DNA of 64,000 bases from Elymus sibiricus (lineage: Eukaryota; Streptophyta; Magnoliopsida; Poales; Poaceae): assembly GCA_039707655.1 (NCBI GenBank), contig CM077676.1, forward strand, positions 239,462,866 to 239,526,865. Reading direction: 5' to 3'. Below are positions 45,989 through 58,600 of the stretch, piece by piece (position 1 is the stretch's first letter; the number at the start of each line of letters is the position of its first letter). The notes beneath the pieces are model-generated. The model saw nothing but the letters and a program-made list of their open reading frames with translations, had not been told where the DNA came from and searched no databases. A program made the translations under genes and the position numbers.

Positions 45989-48900
45989 TGTCACGCCCAA
46001 TATGCGATCCTATTCTCGAGGGACTCGAAGGCCCCACCAAGAGTAGAAACGCATATTGGAGACACTTGCAAGGTGGATATCATTACATCGTACCACATAC
46101 ATAATAGATGGGGATACATATAAATACATACAATCATCACACGAATACGTCAATACATAACAACCATCAAACATAAGGGCAGCATCCGACTACGGATGAA
46201 ATCAAACGAAAAGAAGAACGACATCCACCCTGCTAGCCCAGGATGCCGACCAGGAACCCATCCCCAGATCGACGAAGAAGAAGAAGCAAAAGAAGAACTC
46301 CAAAAGAAAACAAGCATCGCTCTCACGTCAAGACATCGCATCACCTGTACCTGCAACTGTTGTTGTAGTAATCTGTGAGCCACGAGGACTCAGCAATCCC
46401 ATAACCATGGGTAGCAAGACTATCAAAGCTTAAATGGGTATGGAAGGGGTAAAGTGGTGAGGTTGCAGCAAGCACTAAGCATTGTATGGTGGCTAACTTA
46501 CGAGTACAAGAATAAGAAGAGCATCTACGCAAAACGGTCGCAAACTACAAATGATCACTAAGTGATCCTGAACACCTACTTACGAGTCAAACATAACCCC
46601 ACCGTATTCTCTTCTCGAACTTCCTCGAAAAGAGACAGTCATGGTTACGCACACGGTTGGTGTATTTTAATTAGGATTTAGTGTCAAGTTCTCTACAACC
46701 GGAGGTTATAAATATCCAAGTGCCACATAACCGCGGGCACGGCTTCGCGTAAGATTTAACCCTGCAGGGGTGTTCCAACCTGGCCCACCATAAGCCTACA
46801 CAAGCTGCGGTGGAAATACCTCAACCTCGATATAGCCCAAAGTATCCTCGGAATCCCGGTGCACAAGACATTTCGACAATGGTAACACAATTCCAGCAAG
46901 ACCTCCCGACGTGTTGACAATCCCGATAGGAGCCGCGTATCTCGTTCACAGGACACGGCGGATGAGATATGTTTACAACAACCAAGTCCACGAGTTGCCC
47001 CGGGCGGCGCCGCAAGCTGCTCTAGTTTGGACAGCACCATCAGCACTAGCCAACCTGGATTATGTTGAATTAAGAATCCTTGAGTTCATGACGCCCTATG
47101 CAAAATTAATTTTTTAGTGCAGTATTATTATGTTGGCAAATGTTAAAACCAATGTTGGGCCTTGCTGGAAGCGGTTATTCAAAGCAAAATGTCAAGAGGA
47201 TCCCATTCCCCTAAGCACGTTAGGAACGCTAAACATGGATCATAACACCAACATTACGGAAACTAGGGCGGCTTGAGTGGAACAAAACACTAGGCAAAAG
47301 GCCGAGCCTTCCACCCAATACCAAGTATATAGATGCATTAATTAAATAAGAGATATTGTGATATCCCAACATATCCATGTCCCAACATGGAACAACCTGC
47401 AAGAGCACCTGCAACTAGCAACACCATAGGAAAGGGGCTGAGCAAAGCGGTAACATAGCCAAACAACGGTTTGCTGGGTAAGGGTGGTTAGATGCTGTAT
47501 CATGGCATATGGGAGGTTGACATATATGTGGTAGGAAGCGCGACATAGCGATAGCAACAAGACAACTAGCAAGCAAAGAGAGTAAAGATATCCAAGGTCA
47601 TGATTATCTTGCCTGGAATCCCGCTCAGAAGAAGATCGAGTCCATGAAGAAGACGAACCAATCATAGTCGAACGAATCCTCACAATCGCATCGAAAGCAG
47701 AACTATCGAGAAGAAGCACAACCGGGAAGAAGCAAACAATATGGTAAACACACAAGTATAGACATGGCATGATGCACAATCCACATATGATGCATGACAA
47801 GATTAAATGTTGTTAAGCATGGCAAGAGATGAAGCATAAGCAATCCATACAACTAGGCAAGTTTAAATGAGGCCGGAAACACAAATAACAACTCCGGTAC
47901 TTCCCCATATGCAAATTTCGAAATTAGTACTGATCTGAATTAAACACAATGTTAAAGTTGTTAAACAGCAGGTTAACACGCATCATGATGATCTAGACGT
48001 TTTTCTAATCAAGTTACATATGTAGATCATTTAATTCGGAGCTACGGTCAAGAAGATATGAGCTAAACAAGTTTAACATGGCAATAATGCAACATGCATG
48101 CAAACATCAACCACAAACACTCAAATCAAGGATGCAACATGACAATACGAAACTACACACAATTCTAAGCAACTTTCATATAGGACATGATCAAAACGGA
48201 GCAACGGTTCAACAATTACAAGCAACACAAGTTATAATAGCAATCTGCCCCAAAACAGCGACATAACACTTTGCCAACACCAAAACAGCAAGCTACATGC
48301 ACATGATGGGCACAAACTTGATATGCACTTGAAATAGAGATGATATACTCCAATTTATCTTAAACGTTCAGGTTCATAGGCATCATGGTTAAGTCGATAT
48401 GATCCATGCAAAATGCAATGTTCTGCTAAACAGGGCATATACATGAGCAGAGTTAACATGATGGCAACTTGAGAGCAAGAAAGAGACATGCTATAGAAAC
48501 TTTACATGGCAACCAAAGGCATGGCATCGAAGTACACATTGCAGAGACCAAATCACATGAAGGAATCATATGCATATGAGCTATAGATTAGTGGCAACCA
48601 TCAAGCAAAGTTGGCAAGTTTTATCACAGACAGCTTTTACTCAGAACAACAACATTAACTAGGCATGTTTACAAGCTCATGGCACTCACATCAAGGCATA
48701 TCATGCCATGAAATAAATACTACCAGCAAGAACACATGAAAATGCTCCAAAGTCATGTAGACAAGTTGCTCATATGGTGCATGCATTAAATCACACAAAA
48801 ATGACAAAATGACAAATATTAACAGTTTTCTGCAGTTAACAGCATGATGCACTTTTGCAACAGAGATTACAACATGTAGATGAGTCCTAACATGAATGCA

Positions 48901-50594
48901 ACAGCAACCATCCTGTAGAGCACGAAGAGTAGATCATTTACATATAAGGATCATTACCATAGGATCAACATGCACAAAGTTACAAGCCTCCCAAAATGAC
49001 CATATGATGCTGGAATTTTCAGAAACTGGGCGATGGATAGCTATAACGCGCATGGGCGAGGGATAGGTTGGCTCGCTCACCTAGGGCCCGTGGGACTGCT
49101 GGACGGTGGGAACGGGAACGGCGCGGTGCGGGACGAGGCGGTGCAGCGGCCTGTTTGGTTCGAGGGACGCGGCCGTGCAGGTACGACGCAGTCCAGATCG
49201 CTGGTTCGCGGAGCGGTTCGCGCGGGCCGGTCCGGTTCAAGGTAGACCGACCGGTTCGCACCGGTTCATCCGGTTCTTGGCGCTGGGCAGAATTCAATGG
49301 CAGCAGCGGGCGCCCGTGGGAACTCCGGCGAGGAGCGGGCAGCGGATGGCGGAAACGGTGCGGCGCCTTGGCCGTGGACAAACAGATCTGGGCAAACGCG
49401 GGCGGATCCGGCGAGGCACGAGAACGGGTCTAGGGTGGCTGGATCTTGTCGATCTTCACCGGAATCGGAGACTGGCGGCAGAGCCGACGCGGATTCGATG
49501 CTCGGGCTGGTCGGAGACGAGGTGTAGAAGGGCGGCGTCCATGGCGTCGGGGACACGTTCTCCTGGTTCCCTACGGGACGACGGCGGGGCAGAGGCTTGA
49601 GGAGGTCGCAGATGGTGGCGGAGCTCCGTCAGGCTCGCCATGGGCTCCTACGGGGGAGAGAAATAGGTAACAGAGAGATGTGAGCGGGGGAAGAACAAGA
49701 AAGAGAGAAGGGGAAGGAGGCATGGGCAACGGCCTGGTGGTGCTGGTCGCCAGCGGCGGCCGGTCCGGCGAGGCCAGGAAGAGGCCGCGGCGCGCGGGGC
49801 GGTTGCCTCGATCCAAAATGGATCGAGCGCTGCGGGAGGTTGCGGGTGAGCGGCTGCTCTCGGGCGCGGATGGGCTTGAGCGGGCCCGCGATGGGCTTCG
49901 CAGGGCCGCGGCGTCTGAAGGTGGGAGACAGGGCGAGGTGGCGGCGGCTGGGTGGCGACAGGTGGCGGCGCGCGGCTGAGGCGGCGCGGAAATTGATGGG
50001 AGAGGCTAGGGTTCCATTTGGGCAGTGGTAGGCTTCCTTATATAGCAGGTAGGCTAGGGTTGGTGGGTTTAGAAGGGTTCGATCCGTTCGATCTCGATCG
50101 GATGGCTCTGACGAGAGGGGTAGGGTAGATGGGTGTAGATGGGCTGTGTAGAGGGGTTGGGCTGAGGAGAGAGGATAGCAGCCCGGCACGGTCTTCGGAA
50201 TACTGAAAACGTCCGACGTTTTACCGGCTATACTGCCGCTATAGGTTATCCGTTGGGGCATCAAACGACCTCCGAATGGAACGAAATTTGGCAGGCGGTC
50301 TACCTACAATATAATAAGACCGCATGCCAACTTTCACTCCATTCTGAGAATTTTTTTATCCCACTTAAAAAAAAAATTCGGGGGTGCCGCGGGCGCGTGC
50401 GAGTGTGTCGGGACTCAGAACGGACAACGGAAGGGACGCGGAGAAGCCGACAGCTACGAACGGATGCAAATTTTGGAAAACATGCGGATGAAATGCACAT
50501 GATGACATGGCCAAGTGCAACATGCAAGCGAATGACATGGCAACGACGACGAACAAATGGAAGACATCCGGAGCATCGGTCTCGGGGCGTCACA
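45989..50594 (-). repeat. LARD-1 5' LTR, 4606 bp
   Basis: It matches 37595-42201 along its whole length. A GC-rich block lies at about 49030-50035, with TATATAA at 50038-50044 (minus strand). No gene is present. Confidence 0.93.
50038..50044 (-). promoter_or_regulatory. LARD-1 5' LTR TATA box
   Basis: The minus strand reads CTATATAAGG. This is the copy that would drive the full element transcript, beginning about 580 bases into the LTR. Confidence 0.6.
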
Positions 50595-50599
50595 ATGCC

Positions 50600-51980
50600 C
50601 TAATGACTGCATCCTCTACTACGGTGAGGAGTACGAGAATTTGAATACATGCCCGGTATGCGATGCATTGCTCTATAAGATCAGGCGCGATGACCCTGGT
50701 GATGTTGAGGGCGAGCACCCCACGAAGATGGTTCCTGCCAAGGTGATGTGGTATGCTCCTATAATACCACGGTTGAAACGTTTGTTCCAAAACAAAGAGC
50801 ATGCCAAGTTGTTGCGATGGCACAAAGAAGACCGTAAGAAAGACGGGATGTTGAGAGTACCCGCTGATGGGTCGCAGTGGAGAAAAATCAAGAGAAAGTG
50901 GCCAGAGTTTGCAGCTAACGCAAGGAACTTATGGTTTGGTATAAGTGCAGATGGCATTAATCCTTTTGGGGAGTAGAGCAGCAATAATAGCACCTGGCCT
51001 GTGACTCTATGTATCTATAACCTTCCTCCTTGGTTGTGCATGAAGCGGAAGTTCATTATGATGCCAGTGCTCATCCAAGGCCCTAAGCAACCCGGCAACG
51101 ACATTGATGTGTACCTAAGGCCATTAGTTGAAGAACTTTTACAGTTGTGGGATATAAAAGGTGTATGTGTGTGGGATGAGCACAAACAGCAGGAATTTGA
51201 CCTACGAGCGTTGCTGTTTGTAACCATCAATGATTGGCCTGCTCTTAGTAACCTTTCAGGACAGACAAACAAGGGATACCATGCATGCACGCACTGTTTA
51301 GATGAGACTGAAAGTATATATTTGGATAAATGTAAAAAGAATGTGTACCTGGGACATCGTCGATTTCTTCCGATCAAGCATCTCTTAAGAAAGAAAGGCA
51401 ATCATTTCAAAGATGAGGCAGATCACCAGAAGAAGCCTGACCACCGTACTGGTGATCATATACTTGATATGGTCAAGGATTTAAAAGTAATCTTTGGAAA
51501 GGGTCCTGGCGGACAATCTGTTCCGAATGACGCTGACGGACACGCACCCATGTGGAAGAAGAAATCTATATTTTGGGACCTACCCTATTGGAAAGTCCTA
51601 GAGGTCCGCTCTGCAATCGACGTGATGCACATGACGAAGAATCTTTGCGTGAACCTGCTAGGCTTCTTTGGCGTGTATGGGAAGACAAAAGATACACCGG
51701 AGGCACAGGAGGACCAGCAACGTATGCACGAAAAAGACGGCATGCATCCAAAGAAGTATCATGGTCCTGCCAGCTACGCTCTTACCAAAGAAGAGAAGGT
51801 AATCTTTTTTGAATGCCTGCTCAGTATGAAGGTCCCGTCTGGCTTCTCGTCGAATATAAAGGGAATAATAAATATGGCAGAGAAAAAATTCCAAAACCTA
51901 AAGTCTCATGACTGCCACGTGATTATGACGCAATTACTTCTAGTTGCATTGAGGGGGCTTCTACCGGAAATGTTTCATTA
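50600..51980 (+). pseudogene. TNP2-type CACTA transposase, central part
   Basis: It resumes as PNDCILYYGEEYENLNTCPVC directly after the LARD-1 target duplication. TNP2 blocks follow: LWFGISADGINPFG, MKRKFIMMPVLIQGPKQPGNDIDVYLRPL, THCLDETES and VRSAIDVMHMTKNLCVNLLGF. One TAG at about 50974-50976 breaks the frame after INPFGE, and a frameshift near 51978 moves the protein into the next frame. This is the catalytic transposase region. Confidence 0.9.
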
Positions 51981-52402
51981 GCCATTGTGAAGCTATGTGC
52001 ATTCCTCAATGCAATTTCTCAGATGGTAATCGATCCAGAAATGCTACCAAGGTTATAGAATGATTTGGTCCAATGTCTTGTCAGTTTCGAGTTGGGGTTC
52101 CCACCATCCTTCTTCAATATTATGACGCATGTCCTAGTTCACCTAGTCGAAGAGATTACCATTCTGGGTCCTGTATTTTTACAGAATATGTTCCCCTTTG
52201 AGAGGTTCATGGGAGTCTTAAAAAATATGTTCATAACCGTGCTAGGCCAGAAGGAAGCATCTCCAAGGGCCATGAAACAGAGGAGGTTATTGAGTTTTGT
52301 GTTGACTTTATTCCTGACCTTAGGCCGATTGGTGTTCCTGAATCGCGGCATGAGGGGAGACTGAGTGGAAAAGTCACGCTAGGAAAGGATTCAGTAATAT
52401 GT
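51981..52402 (+). pseudogene. CACTA transposase, DUF4218-like part
   Basis: The frame AIVKLCAFLNAISQ, FFNIMTHVLVHLVEEI, GPVFLQNMFPFERFMGVLKN fits DUF4218, which regularly follows TNP2. It has a stop near 52057 and another frameshift near 52276, after which EEVIEFCVDFIPDLRPIGVP continues in the third frame and runs on into the DUF4216 part. Confidence 0.82.
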
Positions 52403-53269
52403 ATGGACGGGCATTCTTTCACTCAAGCACACTACACAGTTCTACAAAATTCCACCTTGGTGGCTCTGTATATAGAGGAACACATGGATATTGTACGCTC
52501 CAAGAACCCGGAGCAGTCTGACCCCTGGATTAAACGTACACACATGGCGACTTTCGGCGGTTGGTTGCAAACACATCTCATGAATGACACCACTGTTGGA
52601 GATGAGCTGTACTTGTTGGCCAAGTCACCATCTTCGACTATGTTGACTTTCAAAGGGTACGAGATAAATGGGAATACATTTTACACGATTGCCCAAGATA
52701 AAAAGAGCACCAACCAAAACAGTGGTGTCCGCTTTGATGCAACAAACAACAATAGGAAAAAGGACATATATTATGGTTACATAGAGAAGATATGGGAACT
52801 TGACTATGGACCTTCTCTTAAGATCCCTTTGTTTCGGTGCAAATGGGTCAATCTGACAGGAGGCGGGGTAAAGGTAGACCCGCAGTACGGAATGACAACA
52901 GTGGATCTCAACAATCTTGGGTACATAGACGAACCATTCGTCCTAGCCAATGATGTGGAGCTGGTTTTCTATGTGAAGGACATCTCTACCAAACCGAGAA
53001 AAAGAAAAGATAAGGAAGCGAATACATCATACGATGAGCCAAAGCGCCACATAGTTCTTTCAGGGAAAAGAAACATCGTGGGAGTGGAGGACAACACAGA
53101 CATGTCAGAAGATTATGAAAAGATTGATGAAATTCCTCCCTTCACAGTGAAGACTGACCCAAGCATCTTGTTAAATGATGAAGATTCTCCATGGTTTCAG
53201 CGCAATCATAAACAAGGGCCACACGCGAAGAAATTTTTTTATACCCCAAGATCCCACTCTGGGATGTGA
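52403..53269 (+). pseudogene. CACTA transposase, DUF4216-like C-terminal part
   Basis: The 288-codon open stretch contains MLTFKGYEINGNTFYTIAQD, DIYYGYIEKIWELDYG and FRCKWVNLTGGGVKVD, then GYIDEPFVLANDVELVFYVKD, the DUF4216 pattern. This stretch itself is unbroken but belongs to the broken transposase upstream. The basic tail (KPRKRKDKE) is usual before the acidic C-terminus. Confidence 0.88.
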
Positions 53270-53997
53270 CCGGCTTCACCGTCATCACTTTCTCTCTAGT
53301 GAGTTTCCGGACTTATAGCTGGAAAGTCCCACTTCGGACAAACCAGAGGGAATCTTTGTAAGAGTTAGGGTATATGTGCGTTTTGTCATTTTGGCATTTG
53401 AAACATGATTTTTGAATAATTATTTATTAAGTTATGAATTTTCAATTATTCATGTCCTTTTAGTATTTTAATTATACAGAGGAGTTAATCAATGCAATTA
53501 TACAAAAGAGCTAAACAGAATTTGTTTTTGATTAAAACACCTATTTAAAATATCCTAAAAATTCCCAAATTGAACATACTGATAAAACACACTAATATTA
53601 AACAGCAGGAAACCAAAGTCAAAAGGATTAAAGTGAAAACAAAACCAAAGTCAAAACAGTACTATTTTCTGCAATAAACCTAATTTAAAATAAACTAAAA
53701 ATAAATCACTAGATGCTACTGTATAAACAAAACAATAAGAAAACAGTAGCAAAAATAATTACTCAAAAACCTATTTTTAAATAAAAGATATTCCCAAAAT
53801 AGTGTTTGAAGCAAATTTGAGCAAATTCAAATTTAAACAACTCAAATTTGAAAACTAAGTGCACCAACAGAAACTTCATAATTTGGTGAACCCAATGCAA
53901 AAAGAATCACTCAATTCGGATCTATAAACTAAAAGATATTCAATTTCTAAAATAGAAACAAAATCTGAAAATAAAATAGAACAGAAAAAGGCTAAAA
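53270..53997 (+). other. AT-rich region downstream of the transposase
   Basis: There is no frame of note. The A-rich, low-complexity sequence after a transposase stop fits the 3' non-coding part of the CACTA. Confidence 0.6.
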
Positions 53998-54107
53998 CAC
54001 TACTGGTCGGGCACTGGACACATGGCGGCTCCTGATTCGCTACGGGTGCGGGCGATCTAAAACTATAGGCGGACGGCCGATCCACAAAAGAAAACGATTC
54101 GCGTTAT

Positions 54108-54310
54108 TTGACTTTAGTCCCGGTTGCAACCACCAACCGGGACTAAAGGTTCCTTCTCCCGCGCTTAATTTGGGCCGCCGAAAAGAGACCTTTAGTCCCG
54201 GTTCGTGGCTGGAACCGGGACTAAAGGCCAACCTTTAGTCCTGGCTCCAGCCACGCACCGGGACTAAAGGACCTTTAGTCCCGGTGCGAGGCTGGAGCCG
54301 GGACTAAAGG
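54108..54310. repeat. CACTA-type subterminal repeats, second cluster
   Basis: TTTAGTCCCGG and CCGGGACTAAAGG alternate in at least three hairpin pairs, with inner loops such as TTCGTGGCTGGAA. The core is shared with the left cluster at 35632-35895, but the loops differ. It could be the right subterminal region of the CACTA or the left one of a different element. Confidence 0.8.
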
Positions 54311-54317
54311 TCCCGCG

Positions 54318-54324
54318 TATATAA
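54318..54324 (+). promoter_or_regulatory. TATA box after the second repeat cluster
   Basis: TATATAA lies 8 bases after the last repeat, followed by a GC-rich leader and possible donors (GGTGAGCC near 54478). This mirrors the layout at the left end of the CACTA (repeats, then TATATATA, then leader) and hints at a second transcription unit. Confidence 0.45.
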
Positions 54325-55540
54325 GTTGTGTCCCGGGGCCAGCCACCGCCCGGGAGACAGACCGAACACCACGCCGCCAGGCCGCTCGTCTTCAACCTCT
54401 GACGCCGGAGATCGCCGACGCCGTCCCGCTCGCTCCTGCCCCTCCCCGAGCCTGCTGAACATCGCCTCGACCTCGCGGTGAGCCCCTTGTCAAGACCCCT
54501 CCGTTTCCCCTTCGATTCCGTGCCTGTAGCCCACGCTCGATGTTGTCGCCCACGCTCCGCCTCCGCTCGTCGCCGGCGCCGTCTCCGGCCGCTCCCGGCT
54601 GGGCCACCACCGCAGTTCGGCGCGGCGCGACACCCGCGACCGAACGCCCCAAACCCCGGGCCAAAAGGACCCCCCCTAGCGCATTTCCGGCGGAGTCCGG
54701 CGTGGCTCCGCCGCTGTTTTGGCCACCGCCGGCATGCCACCGTGCGGCCGCTGCCTGGGTCACCGCCAGGTGGGTCCCAGGCCACTAAGCCCCCCACAGG
54801 CTCACTGACATGTAGGGCCCACCCCCTTAACTAACTAAAATGATTAACTTAATTAGTTTAAATTAATAAGACACTGACAACTAGGCCCCACACTTAATTA
54901 GATTAGTTATGTTTAAATTAAAACTTGTTTTAATAGCTGTCTCACTGACCAGTGGGGTCTACTTGTCGGGTTTGACTAGTCAACCAGTCAAATGTTGACT
55001 GCTGACTGGGCTGCTGACTCAGCTCAGTGGCCCCACTGTCAACCTCACCAGCAAACAGCTGGGTACACTCTCTGTGTACATTTTCTGTGTACACTTAGCA
55101 ATTAACATTAAATGGTTTTCGAATTAAACTTTAGAAATTCATATAAAATAAACCATAACTCGGATGAAAATAATTTATATATGAAAATTGCTCAGAAAAA
55201 TATTACGAATCAGAATATGCAATCCGTTCATCTGTCAAATGCCCCTAGCATGCTGAACATGGAACCGTCCCCCCTCTTTTCATCTGTCCGGAAAATGCCA
55301 AACGCAGGGAAAACCCCTCCGGATGTATTCCCTCTCTGTCTGCAACGTGTAGTACCACGTTAGAACACCCCTAGTGCTGCAAGTTGTCATGTCATGCATC
55401 TGTGTTACATCTGTGTGCTTTATATTTATTGTTTCTCCCCCCCCCCCCGCCCCCCTGATTCTCTCTGGTAGACTCCGATTCAGTTTTTGCTTATTGAATG
55501 CATTCTAATTGTTTTATCTTTCTTCTGGATTAGTTAAGCT
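54325..55540 (+). other. Unassigned segment
   Basis: A GC-rich part (54360-54830) is followed by AT-rich sequence, repeated GTTGACT/GCTGACT-like words (54960-55030) and a C-run (about 55437-55456). Overlapping GC-rich frames in both directions are not supported. Some phrases recall leader regions of Triticeae gypsy elements, but I cannot assign it. Confidence 0.35.
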
Positions 55541-55604
55541 ATGGACGATAGCGGCAGAGACCATGAAGAGGATATCATGTTCGACATGATACGCTCCTCC
55601 CAAA
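55541..55604 (+). CDS. Start of an unknown reading frame, cut by LARD-2
   Basis: ATG 55541 follows a T-rich stretch and TTCTGGATTAG (a possible 3' splice site). It reads MDDSGRDHEEDIMFDMIRS, acidic and without stops, until the LARD-2 LTR begins at 55605. The continuation lies beyond the window. I do not recognise the protein. The length is too short for certainty. Confidence 0.35.
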
Positions 55605-58600
55605 TGTGACGCCCCGAGACCGATGCTCCAGATGTCTTCCTTTTATTCGTCGTCGTCGCCATGTCATTCGCTTGCATGTTGCACTTGGCCATGCCATCAT
55701 GTGCATTTCATCCGCATGTTTTTCAAAACTTGCATCCGTTCGTAGTGTTTTTCTCTCCGTTCCTTCCGTTGTCCGTTTCGAGACCCGACACACTCGCACG
55801 CGCCCGCGGCACCTCCGAAATATTATTTTATAAGTGGGATAAAAATGTTCTCCGAATGGGATGAAAGTTGGCGTGCGGTCTTATCATGTTGTAGGTAGAC
55901 CGCCTGCCAAATTTCGTTCCATTCAGAGGTCGTTTGATGCCCCAACGGATAACCTATAGCGGCACTATAGCCGGTCAAACGTCGGACGTTTTCGGTGTTC
56001 CAAAGACCGTGCCGGGCTGCTATCCTCTCTCTTCTCTTAGCTCAATTCACTCCCACACAGCCATTGCAGCCCACCTAACCTCCCCTCTGCCCGGAGCCGT
56101 CCGATTGCAATCGGAGGGTCCGAAATCAACCCCTAATCCCCTCCTACTTCCATTTTTGGGCAGAAAACCCTAGCCCCTAGCCACCGCCACCTCACCCCCC
56201 TGGCGCCCTCCAGCCAGCCGCGGCCCGCCCGAGCCCGCGCGCGGCCCCCCCGGGCCCATCTGGCTGCGCAGCCAGCCCGCGCGGGCCCAAGCGCCGCCCG
56301 GCTCCCGAGCCTAGCGCCGCCCGCTCCTCTACCCCGCCGCCGCACCGCGCCGCCGCCTCGGCACCCTCGTTGCCGGCCGTCTTCTAGCCGTCTGCCACCG
56401 CGGCCAGATCCGGGGTCCCCATGCCCGGATCTGCTCGATCCCGACCTCCTCTACGCCACGCCGCCGCCTCGTTGCCGTTCCGCCGTCGCCGCCTCGCTCC
56501 CGCTCGAGCTCGCCGTCGACCTCGCCCTGCATCTCCGCCGCACGGATCCGGTCGGGAACCGCCTCCCCGCCATCCCCTCGACTAGATCCGGTGCCCGGCG
56601 CACGTCCCCGGCTTCACTGCGCGCCGCCGCCGCCGGCAACCGCCATGGCCGCAGCATCCTTCAACCCCGCGCCGGGATCCCTCCGTCCCGGGTCCCTGTG
56701 GAACCCCGATCCAAACGGCCCCTGTATAGCGTCGTCCCGCACCATCCCGAACCGTCCCGTCCAGTTTCTCTCGCGAGGTATAAATGGCTGGGTCCTCAGA
56801 TTTCAAACTTCATGCATGCATTTTGTGTAGGCCATATCTTTGCGCATGTTGATCCTATGGTGATGATCCTTATATGTAAAATGTTCTACTCAATGTGCTC
56901 TACATGATGGTTGCTGTTGCATTCATGTTAGGGTTCATCTGCGTGTCATTATCTCTGTTGCAAAAGTGCATCATGCTGTTAACTGCAGAAAACTATTAAT
57001 ATTTGTCACTTTGTCATTTTTGTGTGAATTAATGCAAATGTCATATGAGCATCTTGTCAACATGACTTTGGAGCATTTTCATGTCTTCTTGCTGCTAGTA
57101 TTTATTTCATGCCATGATATGCCTTGATGTGAGTGCCATGAGCTTGTAAACATGCCTAGTTAATGTTGCTGTTCTGAGTAAAAGTTGTCTGTGATAAAAC
57201 TTGCCAACTTTGCTTGATGGTTGCCACTAATCTAGAGCTCATATGCATATGGTTCCTTCATGTGATTTGGCCTATGTGATGTGTACTTTGATGCCATGCC
57301 TTTGGTTGCCATGTAAAGTTCATGTAGCATGTCTCTTTCTTGCTCTCAAGTTGCCATCACATTAACCCTGCGCATGTATATGCTCTGTCATAATCTGTAG
57401 CAGAACATTGCATTTTGCATGGATCATATTGACTTAACCTTAAAAATGATTTGAAGTATGTCATGTCTACTATAAGTGCATATCAAGTTTGTGCCCATCA
57501 TGTTACTGTAGCTTGCTGTTTTGATGTTTGTAAAGTGCTATGTTGCTGTTTTGGGCAGATTGTTAATATAATTAGTGTTGGTTGTAATTGTTGAACCGTT
57601 GCTCCGTTTTGATCATGTTCTATATGAAACTTGCTTAGAATTGTGTGTAGTTTCACATTATCATGTTGCATCCTCGATTTGAGTGTTGTGGTTGATGTTT
57701 GCATGCCTTTTGCATTATTGCCATGTTAAACTTGTTTAGCTCATATCTTCTATACCGTAGCTCCGAATTAAGTGTTCTACATATGTAACTTGATTAGAAA
57801 ATTGTGTAGATCATCATGGTGCATGTTAACTTGCTGTTTAACAACTTTAACATTGTATTAATTCAGATCAGTACCAATTTCGTAATTTGCATATGGGGAA
57901 TTTCCGGAATTATTGTAATGTGTTGTTTCCGGCCTCATTTAAATTGCCTAGGTAGGTAGATTAACTATGCTTCACCTCTTGCCATGTTTAGCAACATTTA
58001 ATCTTGTCATGCATCATATGTGGTTGTGCATCATGCCATGTTTATGCTTGTGTGTTTACCATGTTGTTTGCTTCTTTCCGGTTGTGCTTCTTCTCGATAG
58101 TTCTGCTTTCGATGCGATTGTGAGGATTCGTTCGACTATGATTGGTTCATCTTCTTCATGGACTTGATCTTCTTCCGAGCGGGATTTCAGGCAAGATGAT
58201 CATGACCTTGGATATCTTTACTATCTTTGCTTGCTAGTTGTCTCGTTGCTATCGCTATGTCGCGCTTCCTACCACATGTATGTCAGCCTCCCATATGCCA
58301 TGATACAGCCTCTAACCACCCTTACCTAGCAAACCGTTGTTTGGCTATATTACCACGTGCAGTTGCAGGTTGTTCCATGTTGGGACATGGATATCATGGG
58401 ATATCACAATATCTCTTATTTAATTAATGCATCTATATACTAGGTTTTGGGTGGAAGGCTCGGCCTTTTGCCCAGTGTTTTGTTAACTCATGCCGCCCTA
58501 GTTTCCATAATGCCGGTGTTATGATCCTTGATTAGCGTTCCTAACATGCTCAGGGGAATGGGACCCTCTTGACAGTTCGCTTTGAATTACCGCTTCCAGC

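Larger units (their letters stand above)
37595..50594 (-). mobile_element. LARD-1: complete non-coding large retrotransposon derivative (Sukkula-like)
   Basis: It is exactly 13,000 bp, flanked by ATGCC (37590-37594 and 50595-50599). The LTRs are 4607 and 4606 bp and the interior 3787 bp. On the minus strand the LTR starts TGTGACGCCCCGAGACC, followed at the other end by a canonical tRNA-iMet primer site. The interior has no gag or pol frame. Long non-coding LTRs and interior of these sizes match the LARD group described in barley and relatives. The LTR end GATCGCATATTGGGCGTGAC resembles the Sukkula LTR end as I remember it. In about 370 bp compared by eye the LTRs differ at roughly 3-4% of positions. 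It needs proteins from an autonomous relative. Confidence 0.92.
35602..54310 (+). mobile_element. CACTA (En/Spm-type) DNA transposon, interrupted by LARD-1; right end uncertain
   Basis: It starts CACTAGTAGAAAA at 35602, with TGA (35599-35601) as the likely 3-bp target duplication. It continues with inverted subterminal repeats, a TATA box, a small companion gene and a TNP2-type transposase ending near 53269. LARD-1 (37595-50594) interrupts the transposase. The expected mirror-image right terminus (CTAGTG) is not visible. The last subterminal-type repeats end near 54310, but they may instead belong to another element starting at 53998. The right boundary is therefore provisional. Confidence 0.8.

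Noticed and set aside
54264..54834. Gly/Arg-rich and Pro-rich frames of up to 177 codons
   Set aside because: They are open on both strands through GC-rich sequence and overlap subterminal repeats and a TATA box, with no known motif.
56133..56830. Short GC-rich frames in the LARD-2 LTR
   Set aside because: Composition-driven, inside an LTR and not conserved in LARD-1.
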